Shown here in pieces: positions 38,452 to 47,061 of a stretch of DNA of 64,000 bases; positions within the stretch are counted from its first letter, which is position 1, and the number at the start of each line of letters is the position of its first letter. Both the position numbers and the translations under genes were made by a program. The stretch is from DASWVC01 sp036401335. GTDB lineage: Bacteria; Verrucomicrobiota; Verrucomicrobiia; Chthoniobacterales; JAFAMB01. The notes beneath the pieces were generated by a model. The model was not told the origin of the DNA and did not search any database. It saw only the letters and a program-made list of their open reading frames with translations. The stretch spans positions 3,712 to 67,711 of the forward strand of contig DASWVC010000033.1 in NCBI GenBank assembly GCA_036401335.1, written 5' to 3'.

Positions 38452-39807
38452 TTAGTTGTGAATGACGGTTCCCAGGGCCAGCACCGCGGCCAGGCCGAGC
38501 ACCGAGAGCAACGTCTCCATCGCCGTCCAGGATTTGAAGGTGTCGCCCATGCTCAGCCCGAAAAACTCTTTTACCAGCCAGAAACCTGCGTCGTTCACGT
38601 GGGAGAGGATGATCGAGCCAGAACCGGTCGCCAACACCATGAGCTCGCGACTGACCGTGGGCTGAGCGTCAAGCAGAGGGCTGGCAATGCCAGCGCCGGT
38701 AATCATCGCAACCGTAGCGGAACCGGTTGCCACCCGCACCACCGCAGCGGCCAGCCAAGCCAGCAGAAGGGGAGAGACGTGGGCCTGGGCGGACGCCCTG
38801 GCGATCAGATCACCAATTTTCGTGGCGATGAGCATCTGTTTGAAACCGCCGCCGGCTCCCACGATGAGCACCACGGCCGCGATCGGTTCAAGGCTTTTGC
38901 CCAGCAATCCTTGAAGGTCTCCCATGGAACGGCCCTCGCGCAGGCCGAGGGCGACAATGGCGAACAGCAAGGCAAGGAGCAGGGCGATAATCGGGTCGCC
39001 AATGAAGTCGATCACCTCTTTGATGGCGGGGGGCGGGTTAAGGCCGTCGGCGAGCGACCGGCCCATCATCAACGCCGGGGGCAGCAGGATGGCCGTAAGG
39101 ACTGCCGCCAAGCCCGGCGATTGGGCCGGATGCGCGGCGGTTGGCTCACCGCGCTCCGAACCTTGCGTTCGCGCATCTGCCGACGCTCGCAGAAAGGGAG
39201 CTGCGATCAGCGCATAGCCCGGGCCGGCGACAAGACCCACGGGTAAACCGACCAGAATGCCATAGAAAATCGTTTTGCCGACGTCGGCGTGAAAAGTCGC
39301 GGCCGCCAGGGTCGGGGCCGGGTGGGGCGGGACAAGGGCGTGGGCGACCGACAGACCCGCCAGGAGCGGCAGACCCACAACCAAAATGGGGGCCTTAATC
39401 TGGCGGGCAACGGCGAATGCCAACGGCACCAGCAGCACGAACCCCACCTCGAAAAACAATGGCAGGCCGATCAACAGCGCGGTGAAAAAAATCGTCCAGG
39501 GGACCCAGCGAGGACCTCCGAGCGAAACCAATGCATTGGCTAGCCGGTCGGCTCCCCCGGACGCGACGAGCAAACCGCCAAGCATGGTGCCCAGCCCGAT
39601 AACGATTCCCACAAAGGCCAGCACGTCGCCAAACCCCTTTTCAAAGTTCTTCGTCACCTCGTCCGGAGGCAGACCCGCAAATAATCCCAGGAAAAGGGAG
39701 GCCGCGATAAGGGCGAGGAAAGGGTGCACCTTAAACCGGGTCACCAGAAGAATCAGCAGGAGAATCGCCAGGACGGCGGCAACAACACGGGTGAGGTCGG
39801 GGGACAT
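38452..39807 (-). CDS. GntP family gluconate:H+ symporter
   Basis: 451-residue permease with about 12 membrane segments. HPFLALIAASLFLGLFAG, VPPHPAPTLAA, and the end GDTFKSWTAMETLLSVLGL match GntP/GntT-type gluconate carriers (usual length about 450). It is the last gene of the series that begins at ytfQ and lies 102 bp after gluconokinase. Uptake of gluconate or a related aldonate is likely; related GntP members carry other hydroxy acids. Confidence 0.92.
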   Translation of the reverse strand: MSPDLTRVVAAVLAILLLILLVTRFKVHPFLALIAASLFLGLFAGLPPDEVTKNFEKGFGDVLAFVGIVIGLGTMLGGLLVASGGADRLANALVSLGGPRWVPWTIFFTALLIGLPLFFEVGFVLLVPLAFAVARQIKAPILVVGLPLLAGLSVAHALVPPHPAPTLAAATFHADVGKTIFYGILVGLPVGLVAGPGYALIAAPFLRASADARTQGSERGEPTAAHPAQSPGLAAVLTAILLPPALMMGRSLADGLNPPPAIKEVIDFIGDPIIALLLALLFAIVALGLREGRSMGDLQGLLGKSLEPIAAVVLIVGAGGGFKQMLIATKIGDLIARASAQAHVSPLLLAWLAAAVVRVATGSATVAMITGAGIASPLLDAQPTVSRELMVLATGSGSIILSHVNDAGFWLVKEFFGLSMGDTFKSWTAMETLLSVLGLAAVLALGTVIHN

Positions 39808-39909
39808 GCGACGAGTTTAGCAGGCCTGCCGGCCGCGTAAAAGGGTGGATCCCACGCGCTAAAACACCGGCGAAGCGCGCGTCCGGGGCGCGCGGTGCGC
39901 GCACCGGTT

Positions 39910-40431
39910 TCAACCAGCTTTAAGGCCGAGTTTTTGGTCCGCGAGCTTGATAACGTCCTGAACCACCTCCTCCGGCGGCCGGTTTTCGTCGATCACAAAC
40001 GCCTCATCTGCCTGCGGCTCTTCCAATGTGGCGAACTGGCTGTCCAACAACGCCTGGTTGAAAAAGTGCCCTGTGCGTGATGCCAGTCGTCTGGCCACGA
40101 CGTCGTGGTCGACCTTAAGGTAAAAAAAGTAAATGTTTGGCAAACCAGCCTTTAGGATCTCGCGGTACGCCCGTTTCAACGCCGAGCAGGCGAGCACGCA
40201 GGAACGGCCGGCGTCCAGTTCCTGGCGCAGCGCCTCGTGCAGGTTGGCGAGCCAGCCGCTACGGTCCTCGTCGGTAAGGGGAATGCCGCGGTGCATCTTG
40301 TCTTTGTTGGCGGCGGAATGGTAGTCGTCGGCGTCGAGAAACTTGAGATTCAAGCGGCGGGCAACTTCGGTGCCGGTCTCCGACTTCCCGGAACCGGACA
40401 CCCCGATGATGATAAGGGCGGCATTCGTCAT
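39910..40431 (-). CDS. gntK: gluconokinase
   Basis: 173-residue GntK-type kinase, gluconate plus ATP to 6-phosphogluconate. The P-loop GVSGSGKSE lies near the N-terminus; FLDADDYHSAANKDKMHRGI, LACSALKRAYREIL and RTGHFFNQALLDSQF are diagnostic. The start at 40431 is the family N-terminus; the frame continues upstream across a REP element and is not coding there. Its product feeds the pentose phosphate or Entner-Doudoroff route. Confidence 0.94.
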   Translation of the reverse strand: MTNAALIIIGVSGSGKSETGTEVARRLNLKFLDADDYHSAANKDKMHRGIPLTDEDRSGWLANLHEALRQELDAGRSCVLACSALKRAYREILKAGLPNIYFFYLKVDHDVVARRLASRTGHFFNQALLDSQFATLEEPQADEAFVIDENRPPEEVVQDVIKLADQKLGLKAG

Positions 40432-40533
40432 GACAGCTGTTCGCGCGCAGAAGCAGCTGCGGTCAGGCGAAAGGGAGCTTTGGTCGAAACGGCTGGCCGG
40501 AGGCCTGGAAGAACGGGTCGGCGGGTCCGGTAG

Positions 40534-40555
40534 GGCGGCGAGTCCCTTCGCCGCC
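40534..40555. repeat. REP-like palindrome between gntK and yjfF
   Basis: GGCGGCGA and TCGCCGCC are perfect 8-bp arms around a 6-nt loop, within the longer conserved stretch CGGTAGGGCGGCGAGTCCCT. Near-identical units occur at 27.7 and (inverted) 62.9 kb. It lies in the 167-bp gap between two genes of one operon and could form an RNA hairpin. Confidence 0.7.
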
Positions 40556-40598
40556 GGGGTATGCGGGTGGAAGAAGGCGGAGGCGTGCCGGGGCAAAT

Positions 40599-41567
40599 TC
40601 AACCGTGGCCGATTCCCGAACGCCGGGAGATCAGTTTCTGCAGAACGATAAACACCAGCAGCAAACCGCCGATCACGATGCGCGTCCACCAGCTGTTAAG
40701 CGAACCGTTGAACGTGATCAAGGTCTGGATCAAACCGAGGATCAACACTCCCATCAGCGTTCCCGGTAAAAAACCGACGCCTCCGGTCAAGAGGGTGCCG
40801 CCGATAACCACGGCCGCAATCGCGTCGAGTTCCAGGCCCACAAACGAGGCCGGGTTGCCGGATTGCATGTAGAAGGTGGAGACAATGCCGGCCAGCGCCG
40901 AGAAAAAGCCGGCCAGCGCGTAGGTCCCCATCTTGGTGGCTCCGATCGGCAGGCCCATTAGCCGGGCGGAGGTTTCGTTTGAGCCGATTGCGTAAACGTT
41001 GCGGCCGAACCGGGTGAACGCGGCGAGGTACGTTCCCGCCACCGTCGCCAGGAGGAAGCAGATGGCCGTGAACGGCAGCACCGCTTTCGGCGCCACGACA
41101 ACGGAAAGCTGAGGCAGCAACGCGGCATAGAAAGGGTGCTCGATCGGAATGGATTCGCGGTAAACGACGAAGCTGAAACCACGCAGAAGGAACAGCCCGG
41201 CCAGCGTGACCAGGAACGGAGGCAGTTCAAAAAAATGGATCAAAGCTCCCATCAACGCGCCTCCGCAGGTGCCAATGGCCAGGGCGCTCAGCATCGTCCA
41301 AACCGGATCGCAGCCGAGTTGAAGCAGCTTGGCGATGTAGATGCCGGTGAACGCGATGGACGAGCCCACCGAAAGATCGATCCCGCCGGAAAGGATGACA
41401 AACGTTGCCCCGATCGCGGCGATGCCCAGGAACGCATTATCCCCGAGCAGGTTCACCAGCACCCTCGCGGTACCAAAAGCAGGGTAAAGGCAGCAGCCGA
41501 CCGCATACAACCCAAGCAGGACCACCGCGGTAGCGGCCAGGGGCACGTATTTAGGGTTTATGCTCAT
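40599..41567 (-). CDS. sugar ABC transporter permease, YjfF type
   Basis: 322-residue inner-membrane permease of the ribose/galactofuranose class. ILSGGIDLSVGSSIAFTG, VYRESIPIEHPFY, VYAIGSNETSARLMG and VIGGTLLTGGVGFLPGT closely follow E. coli YjfF. It overlaps the upstream permease gene by 17 bp. Together with the three upstream genes it forms a full importer. The sugar carried cannot be proven here; E. coli YtfQRT-YjfF takes up galactofuranose. Confidence 0.92.
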   Translation of the reverse strand: MSINPKYVPLAATAVVLLGLYAVGCCLYPAFGTARVLVNLLGDNAFLGIAAIGATFVILSGGIDLSVGSSIAFTGIYIAKLLQLGCDPVWTMLSALAIGTCGGALMGALIHFFELPPFLVTLAGLFLLRGFSFVVYRESIPIEHPFYAALLPQLSVVVAPKAVLPFTAICFLLATVAGTYLAAFTRFGRNVYAIGSNETSARLMGLPIGATKMGTYALAGFFSALAGIVSTFYMQSGNPASFVGLELDAIAAVVIGGTLLTGGVGFLPGTLMGVLILGLIQTLITFNGSLNSWWTRIVIGGLLLVFIVLQKLISRRSGIGHG

Positions 41568-42609
41568 GCCAGGTCAGGCTGCGCGGAACCAGCTTCCGCA
41601 AGCGTTCACGGAAACTTGCGCTCTGCATCAGGCAGACCGCAACAATGACCAGCGCCTTCGGCACCGGAGAGATGTCAGCGCTGATGTTTCGCGCGTAGAG
41701 GGTCGTTGTGAGCGTCTGGATGAAGAGGGCGCCGATAACCGCGCCGACCAGGTAGAAACGTCCGCCAACCAGGGACGTGCCGCCGACCACCACCGCCAGG
41801 ATCGCGTCCAGTTCCAGGTAAAGCCCGATGTTGTTGGCGTCCGCACTTTTGATGTTTGACGAGGCGATCAGTCCGGCCAGACCCGCGCAGAATCCGGAAA
41901 AGGTGTACACCATGAATTTGACCTGGCGGGCGTTGATGCCGGCGTAACGGCTGGCGCGGTCATTGTCTCCGACGGATTCGATGAACAGGCCCAGCGCCGT
42001 GCGCCGGACCAGCCCGTACGTCAGCAGCAGCATGACGATGACCAGCGTCAACGTGAACGGCAGTCCGAACAAATGTCCGTTTCCCAGAAAAACCATCAAC
42101 GGGTCCCCGAAGTTAATGATTTGACCTTCGGTGACCAGTTGGGCCACCCCGCGCCCTGCCACCATCAGGATCAGGGTTGCCACAATGGGTTGGACACCGA
42201 ACCCGGCGACCAGCAACCCGTTCCAGGCCCCGGCCAGGATCGAGGCCCCGAGCGCAACGGCGATCGCCGCCCAAGCCGACGGGGCCGATGTGACCACCAG
42301 CCGCGCCGCCACTGCACTCGAAATTGCCATGACCGCGCCCACCGACAGGTCTACCCCGCCGGTGGAGATGACCAGGACCATCCCCAGCGACAGGAGCATC
42401 ACCTTTGCCCCCTGGTTCAGGATATCGATGCGCGACCCGTACAAATGGCCGTCCAACACCTGCAAACGAAAAAAGCCGGGAGTAAAGAACTGGTTAAACA
42501 GCAGCAACGCTCCCAGGGCGGCCAACGGCCACACGATCTTCTGTCGTCGCACCAGGAACAAAATGGCCGCAAAGACCAGCCAGAAGCCCGCATCCATCAA
42601 CCAACTCAC
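41551..42609 (-). CDS. sugar ABC transporter permease, YtfT type
   Basis: 352-residue permease of the same class as YjfF; a pair of different permeases is typical of the YtfQRT-YjfF system. GMVLVISTGGVDLSVGAVMA, SVGDNDRASRYAGINARQVK and VVGGTSLVGGRFYLVGA are family blocks. About nine to ten hydrophobic segments are seen. Start and stop overlap neighbours (ATGA with the ATPase; 17 bp with YjfF), indicating coupled translation. Confidence 0.92.
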   Translation of the reverse strand: MSWLMDAGFWLVFAAILFLVRRQKIVWPLAALGALLLFNQFFTPGFFRLQVLDGHLYGSRIDILNQGAKVMLLSLGMVLVISTGGVDLSVGAVMAISSAVAARLVVTSAPSAWAAIAVALGASILAGAWNGLLVAGFGVQPIVATLILMVAGRGVAQLVTEGQIINFGDPLMVFLGNGHLFGLPFTLTLVIVMLLLTYGLVRRTALGLFIESVGDNDRASRYAGINARQVKFMVYTFSGFCAGLAGLIASSNIKSADANNIGLYLELDAILAVVVGGTSLVGGRFYLVGAVIGALFIQTLTTTLYARNISADISPVPKALVIVAVCLMQSASFRERLRKLVPRSLTWHEHKP

Positions 42610-44141
42610 GCCGGAGCTCCCTCTTCTTCATCCTTGGCAATGGTGCGAAGGATGTTTTCTACGCTGATGTCGGAGCCCGTCAACTCGCCCGCTTTCCGGC
42701 GATCCCTCAGAACGATGACCCGCTGACTCTGCCGCACAATTTCCTCCAGCTCGGAACTGATAAAGAGCACGCCGAGGCCTTCCCGGCGCAGGGAATTGAT
42801 CAGTCTTTCAACCTCGGCCTTGGCCCCCACGTCGATGCCGCGGGTAGGCTCGTCCAGGATGAACACCCTCGGTTCGGTGGCGAGCCATCGGGCAAGCAGC
42901 ACCTTCTGTTGGTTGCCACCGCTCAGGTTCTTCACCGGCTGGTCGCGGTGCGGCGTCTTGATGGCCAGGCTGTTGATGAAACGGTCGGCCAACCCTTCTT
43001 GTTCTTCCTGGGAAAGCCGGCTCCAGGGACCGCGGCTCGCCTGCAGGGCCAGGATGATGTTTTCACGCACGGTCAAATTGGGGATGATCCCCGCCGCTTT
43101 GCGATCTTCCGGGGTCAACGCCAGCCCGCAACGGATCGCCCCTCGGGGGCTGCGGAACACCGTGACCCGGCCGTTGACCCGGATGCTGCCGCGGTCAGGT
43201 TTGTCGATCCCGAAGAGTAACCGGGCGGTTTCCGTGCGGCCTGAGCCAAGCAAGCCTGCCAACCCCACCACTTCTCCCGGTCTGATTTCCAGATCAAGCG
43301 GGTGAATGGACCCTTTGCGACCCAGCCCGTTCGTCTCGATCAACGGCTTATCCGTCCGGATGCTCGCGGTGCCGGCTCGCGTGTGTTCAAGTTTTTCCGC
43401 TTCCTGCAGGTCCTTTCCCATCATCTGGGCCACGAGCTTCAGGCGGGGCAAGTCCCGGGTCGGGAACTGCCCGACCAGACGCCCGTTCCGCAGGATGGTG
43501 ATGGCGTCCGAGACCTTGTAAACCTGCCCGAGGAAATGGGTCACGAAGATGATCCCGAGCCCCTGGTCGCGTAACTTCCGTAGGACTTTGAAAAGCTCTT
43601 CCGCTTCACCGTCGTCCAGGCTCGAAGTCGGTTCATCCAGGATGAGTAGGCTCGCAGAAATGTCCAGCGCCCGCGCGATCGCCACGAGTTGTTGAACCGC
43701 GATCGAGTACGCAGAGAGCTGGCGTGAAACGTCGATGCGCAATTCGAGCCGGGCCAGCGCCTTTTGCGCCCGTTGGGTGATGGCCCGCCACCGGATCTTT
43801 CCCATCAACGTCGGCTGCCGGCCAAGGCAGATGTTTTCCGCCACCGACAGGTCCGGGATCAAGTTTACTTCCTGGTAAACCGTGCTGATGCCCAGCCGCT
43901 CCGCTTCCCGCGGGGATCGTGGGGCAATGGAAATCCCGTTCAGTGCAGTGCCGCCCGCATCCCGGGAATACACGCCCGTCAACACCTTGATCAGGGTGCT
44001 TTTGCCGGCCCCGTTTTCACCCATTAACGCGTGGATTTCACCGCGGTTGACGGTGAGATCCACGCCGTCAAGGGCCTGAACGCCAGGAAAACCTTTCGAC
44101 AGACCTCGAATTTCCAGAATGGGACTGCCCACGGTGCGCAC
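42606..44141 (-). CDS. sugar ABC transporter ATP-binding protein, YtfR type
   Basis: 511 residues with two fused ATPase halves. Half 1 has Walker A MGENGAGKST and LLILDEPTSSLDDGE, with the variant signature region SAYSIAVQQLVAIARA typical of this class. Half 2 has the altered Walker A GLLGSGRTET and signature LSGGNQQKVLLARW. Such pairs have one fully active site. It begins 12 bp after the binding-protein stop. Confidence 0.94.
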   Translation of the reverse strand: MRTVGSPILEIRGLSKGFPGVQALDGVDLTVNRGEIHALMGENGAGKSTLIKVLTGVYSRDAGGTALNGISIAPRSPREAERLGISTVYQEVNLIPDLSVAENICLGRQPTLMGKIRWRAITQRAQKALARLELRIDVSRQLSAYSIAVQQLVAIARALDISASLLILDEPTSSLDDGEAEELFKVLRKLRDQGLGIIFVTHFLGQVYKVSDAITILRNGRLVGQFPTRDLPRLKLVAQMMGKDLQEAEKLEHTRAGTASIRTDKPLIETNGLGRKGSIHPLDLEIRPGEVVGLAGLLGSGRTETARLLFGIDKPDRGSIRVNGRVTVFRSPRGAIRCGLALTPEDRKAAGIIPNLTVRENIILALQASRGPWSRLSQEEQEGLADRFINSLAIKTPHRDQPVKNLSGGNQQKVLLARWLATEPRVFILDEPTRGIDVGAKAEVERLINSLRREGLGVLFISSELEEIVRQSQRVIVLRDRRKAGELTGSDISVENILRTIAKDEEEGAPA

Positions 44142-44153
44142 CGCCAGCGTATT

Positions 44154-45134
44154 CTAGTACTGGCGCTTGGGCAGGGCTGCCTCCGCCAGGGACTGGTCGT
44201 ACACGCTCTCCTCCGTCACGATGCGTTTTGGCACCGTTTGCCCAGCGGCCACTTTTTCCACGACCTCAAAAAGCTGGGGTCCAAGCAACGGGTTGCATTC
44301 GACACTGCAGTTGAGCTTGCCGTCCGCCATTGCTTTAAAGGCGTCCCGAACGCCGTCGATGGAGACGACGACAATGTCTTTGCCCGGTTTAAGCCCGGCT
44401 TCCTCCATCGCCTGGATCGCACCCAGCGCCATGTCGTCGTTATGCGCGAAAACCGCGGTGATCTCCTTCGCGTCGGGAGCTTTCAAAAATGCCTCCATCA
44501 CTTCCTTACCCTTGGCCCGCGTGAAATCGCCGCTCTGCGACTTGACGATTTTCATGTCCGGGTGTTCGGCCAGAATGTCTTCAAATCCCTTTTTCCGGTC
44601 AATCGCGGGAGCCGAGCCGACCGTGCCGACCAGCTCCGCGATCCTGGCTTTGCCGCCGGTTTTGTCGGCGAGCCACTTGCCCGCGCGCCGCCCTTCCTCA
44701 ACGAAGTCGGAACCAAGGAACGACACGTAGAGCGACGGATCAGACACTTTGACGGCCCGATCGGACAGCACCACCGGGATGCCGGCCTTCTTGGCTTCCT
44801 GGAGAACGGGCTCAAAACCCGTTTCGACCACGGGCGAAAAGGCGATCACGTCCACGCCCTGCGCGATAAAAGAGCGGATGGCCTTGATCTGATTTTCCTG
44901 TTTCTGCTGGGCATCCGAGAAACGCAGGTCGATGCCGCGCTTGGCGGCTTCCGCCTTGATCGATTCGGTGTTGGCGGTGCGCCAGCCGCTTTCTGCTCCC
45001 ACCTGGGAGAACCCGACGACTAACTTCTTTTTCGACGCCGCATCTGCAGCCGAGGCGGGCGTTTGGGTTAACAACAGCGCTGCGGGCAGGGCCAGCAAGG
45101 CTGCACGACATCCACGGGTCATATTTAGGTTCAT
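44154..45134 (-). CDS. periplasmic sugar-binding protein, YtfQ type
   Basis: 326 residues: signal peptide (about 1-29, ending ASAADA) and a type I periplasmic-binding fold. VGFSQVGAESGWRTANT, DAQQKQENQIKAIRSFIAQG, AIDRKKGFEDIL and SQSGDFTRAKGKEVMEAFLK are very close to E. coli YtfQ, which binds galactofuranose. First gene of the six-gene series. A second Met five codons in is an alternative start; no strong ribosome site is visible. Confidence 0.94.
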   Translation of the reverse strand: MNLNMTRGCRAALLALPAALLLTQTPASAADAASKKKLVVGFSQVGAESGWRTANTESIKAEAAKRGIDLRFSDAQQKQENQIKAIRSFIAQGVDVIAFSPVVETGFEPVLQEAKKAGIPVVLSDRAVKVSDPSLYVSFLGSDFVEEGRRAGKWLADKTGGKARIAELVGTVGSAPAIDRKKGFEDILAEHPDMKIVKSQSGDFTRAKGKEVMEAFLKAPDAKEITAVFAHNDDMALGAIQAMEEAGLKPGKDIVVVSIDGVRDAFKAMADGKLNCSVECNPLLGPQLFEVVEKVAAGQTVPKRIVTEESVYDQSLAEAALPKRQY

Positions 45135-45204
45135 TTGAAGGGATTACGGTTTGAATCGGCCACCACCGTGCAACCCTTTAGCGGCACCGCGGCGTGGGCC
45201 AGAA

Positions 45205-45218
45205 TGTGAGCGCTCACA
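45205..45218. promoter_or_regulatory. LacI-family operator O1
   Basis: TGTGAGCGCTCACA is a perfect 14-bp palindrome with the central CG-type step typical of LacI/GalR family operators. It lies 71 bp before the ytfQ-like start and between it and the divergent regulator gene. Confidence 0.8.
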
Positions 45219-45261
45219 GAAACAAACCAGGGTTCTTGCCGAGGAGAACAGGGGGGAGTCC

Positions 45262-45273
45262 GTGAACGCTCAC
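45262..45273. promoter_or_regulatory. LacI-family operator O2
   Basis: GTGAACGCTCAC differs from the core of O1 at one base. The centres of O1 and O2 are 56 bp apart, a little over five helical turns, which would suit cooperative binding or a small loop. It is 102 bp before the regulator start. Confidence 0.72.
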
Positions 45274-45374
45274 ACCGACTAACCGTTCGAAAGGCGTATT
45301 GCAAGGAAAAAAGGAAACGAAAGTGCCCCGACGGCCTTTACAATCCGGGCAGAAGGACTATTCACCTAGCCAAT

Positions 45375-46496
45375 ATGCGGTCGTCCCCCAGAAAGAGGAG
45401 CAATAACCTCACCATCAATGACGTCGCCGCGCTGGCCGGAGTTTCCTACCAGACCGTCTCCCGCGTTCTTAACGCGATGCCGCACGTTTCGGCCACAACC
45501 CGGGAAAGGGTGCAAACCGTTCTGCGCCAGGTTGGGTTCCGGCCGAATATGACCGCCCGCCAGCTCGCAACCCAACGTTCGACCACGGTCGGTCTGGTGA
45601 CGTTCGCTACCAGTTTTTTCGGTCCCTCCCAGATCATGGTTAACAGCGAACACGCCGCCAAGGAGATGGGGCTGAGTTTCATGTTCAGCAGCATCGTGGA
45701 GCAGAGCGCCCAGGAGGTTCGCCGGGCGGTCGACGAACTCTGCGCCCACCAGGTTTGCGGCATTCTCATCCACCTTCCCTGGGTCGTTGACCTGCGCGAC
45801 CTCCGCGAGGTTTGCCGCAACATTCCCATGGTGGCAGTAGACTCGAATTTCGGGTTTAAATGTCCCTCCGTTTTCATCGATCAGGAATCGGGCTCCCGGA
45901 AGGCAACACGGCACCTCATCGACCTTGGCCACCGGAAAATCGCCTACCTGCGCGGCCCGGTCTTCTGGCGGGCAGCGGAGCTCCGGTACCGGGGTTGGTG
46001 GAAGGAGTTGAAGGCCAAAGGCCTCGAGCCGGGACCCGTCGAGAACGGCGACTGGACGGCGGAGTCCGGATTCGAAGCAACAAAGAGGCTCCAGAAAAAG
46101 TGGGGAGAGTGCACGGCGATCGTCGTTGCCAACGACCAGATGGCGCTCGGTTCCATCCGGGCCTTTGAAGAGAGCGGCGTTCGCGTCCCGAAAAACGTTT
46201 CGGTGGTCGGGTTTGACGACATCCCGGAAGCCGGCTTTTACCGGCCGCCGCTGTCTACCATCAAACAGGATTTTGCCGCGCTCGGCCGCTTGAGCATGCA
46301 ATGCCTGATGGCGCAGCTTCAGTCGCCGCCCGAATATCCCCGCATCCGTCCGATCCAGCCGACCTTGATCGAGCGCAAGAGTACGGGCTCATGTTCGATG
46401 CCGCAGGACTCGTTGGTTAACACGGAAGTGGACGGCGCCCCTCCCGTTAGTCGCGGCCGACGCAGGTCCGCCCAGCAACCGTCGTCGGAGGAATAA
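45375..46496 (+). CDS. LacI family transcriptional regulator
   Basis: 373 residues: helix-turn-helix at about 12-35 (LTINDVAALAGVSYQTVSRV), hinge helix near NMTARQLATQ, then a periplasmic-binding-like effector domain (about 70-340). The Ser/Arg-rich C-terminal tail beyond 345 is an extension. Divergent from the ytfQ-gntP series with two operators between, so it most likely represses both itself and the transport genes. Effector unknown; gluconate, an aldonate or an imported sugar are candidates. Confidence 0.93.
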   Translation: MRSSPRKRSNNLTINDVAALAGVSYQTVSRVLNAMPHVSATTRERVQTVLRQVGFRPNMTARQLATQRSTTVGLVTFATSFFGPSQIMVNSEHAAKEMGLSFMFSSIVEQSAQEVRRAVDELCAHQVCGILIHLPWVVDLRDLREVCRNIPMVAVDSNFGFKCPSVFIDQESGSRKATRHLIDLGHRKIAYLRGPVFWRAAELRYRGWWKELKAKGLEPGPVENGDWTAESGFEATKRLQKKWGECTAIVVANDQMALGSIRAFEESGVRVPKNVSVVGFDDIPEAGFYRPPLSTIKQDFAALGRLSMQCLMAQLQSPPEYPRIRPIQPTLIERKSTGSCSMPQDSLVNTEVDGAPPVSRGRRRSAQQPSSEE

Positions 46497-46561
46497 ACGC
46501 CGGGAAGAAGGTGTCGGTTTGTAAGAAAGGGATAAACGCGCTCTTTCGGCAGGGGGGTGGC

Positions 46562-46645
46562 AGCGAATTCCTCGAGCCAGAAGCCGGTCTTGCGGCGCGT
46601 GTTACCGAGTTGATCGTGTGATGTTAACACCATCAGTATTTTCAT
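46562..46645 (-). pseudogene. DJ-1/PfpI family protein, N-terminal fragment
   Basis: From 46645 the minus strand reads MKILMVLTSHDQLGNT then RRKTGFWLEEFAA, a near-perfect start of class I amidotransferase-like (DJ-1/PfpI) proteins. After 28 residues the similarity stops and the reading runs into unrelated sequence overlapping the lacI 3' end. The catalytic Cys region is absent. A truncated gene. Confidence 0.7.
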
Positions 46646-46720
46646 GTTTGTTCTCCTTTGTTTTCCTTGTGCGGATCTTTTGGTGGGTTGGAGGCAGGTA
46701 GGCTCGGAGCGTAAAGGAGT

Positions 46721-46852
46721 TTACGTTGCTTGCGGCACGAACTTTCGTGCCAGTGATGCAATCTCGTCGGCTTTGGAGTCCAACGCGAAGTGGCCGGCGT
46801 CGAGGACTTTGACAGCAGGGTCAGAAGAGCCGGCGCGCGGAAGGAAAACCTC
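46721..46852 (-). pseudogene. alpha/beta hydrolase, C-terminal fragment
   Basis: The minus strand between 46852 and 46721 reads EVFLPRAGSSDPAVKVLDAG then HFALDSKADEIASLARKFVP and a stop. This is the characteristic tail of alpha/beta hydrolases (LDAGHFAL with the catalytic His). All upstream parts are missing. It sits 75 bp before the DJ-1 fragment, so both may be relics of one former operon. Confidence 0.65.
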
Positions 46853-46942
46853 CGCTGCCCACCTCGGCACCTAACATCAATTCCGCAGACGAACATGACT
46901 GCAATGATGAATCTCCGACAGATCCGTCTCGAGCGACGCATC

Positions 46943-47061
46943 TTGTCACCATGGGAGGTCGGTGACCGCTTGGTTCCAGGCGGCGGCGATCGACTGCGAT
47001 GGTCTCTATGCCGAATACAGGATCGCACCGGTGGAAGCGGTGGCTGCAATTCCCAACGAGT
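46943..47061 (+). pseudogene. zinc alcohol dehydrogenase remnant, left part
   Basis: SPWEVGDRLV (from 46943) matches the GDRV block of medium-chain alcohol dehydrogenases. In another frame from 46992, DCDGLYAEYRIAPVEAVAAI then PNEL matches the GGYAEYxxxPxxAxxxIPxxL block. The zinc-binding segment between them is deleted and the frame is shifted. The copy is cut at 47061 by the IS630-type element and resumes on the other side. Confidence 0.62.
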
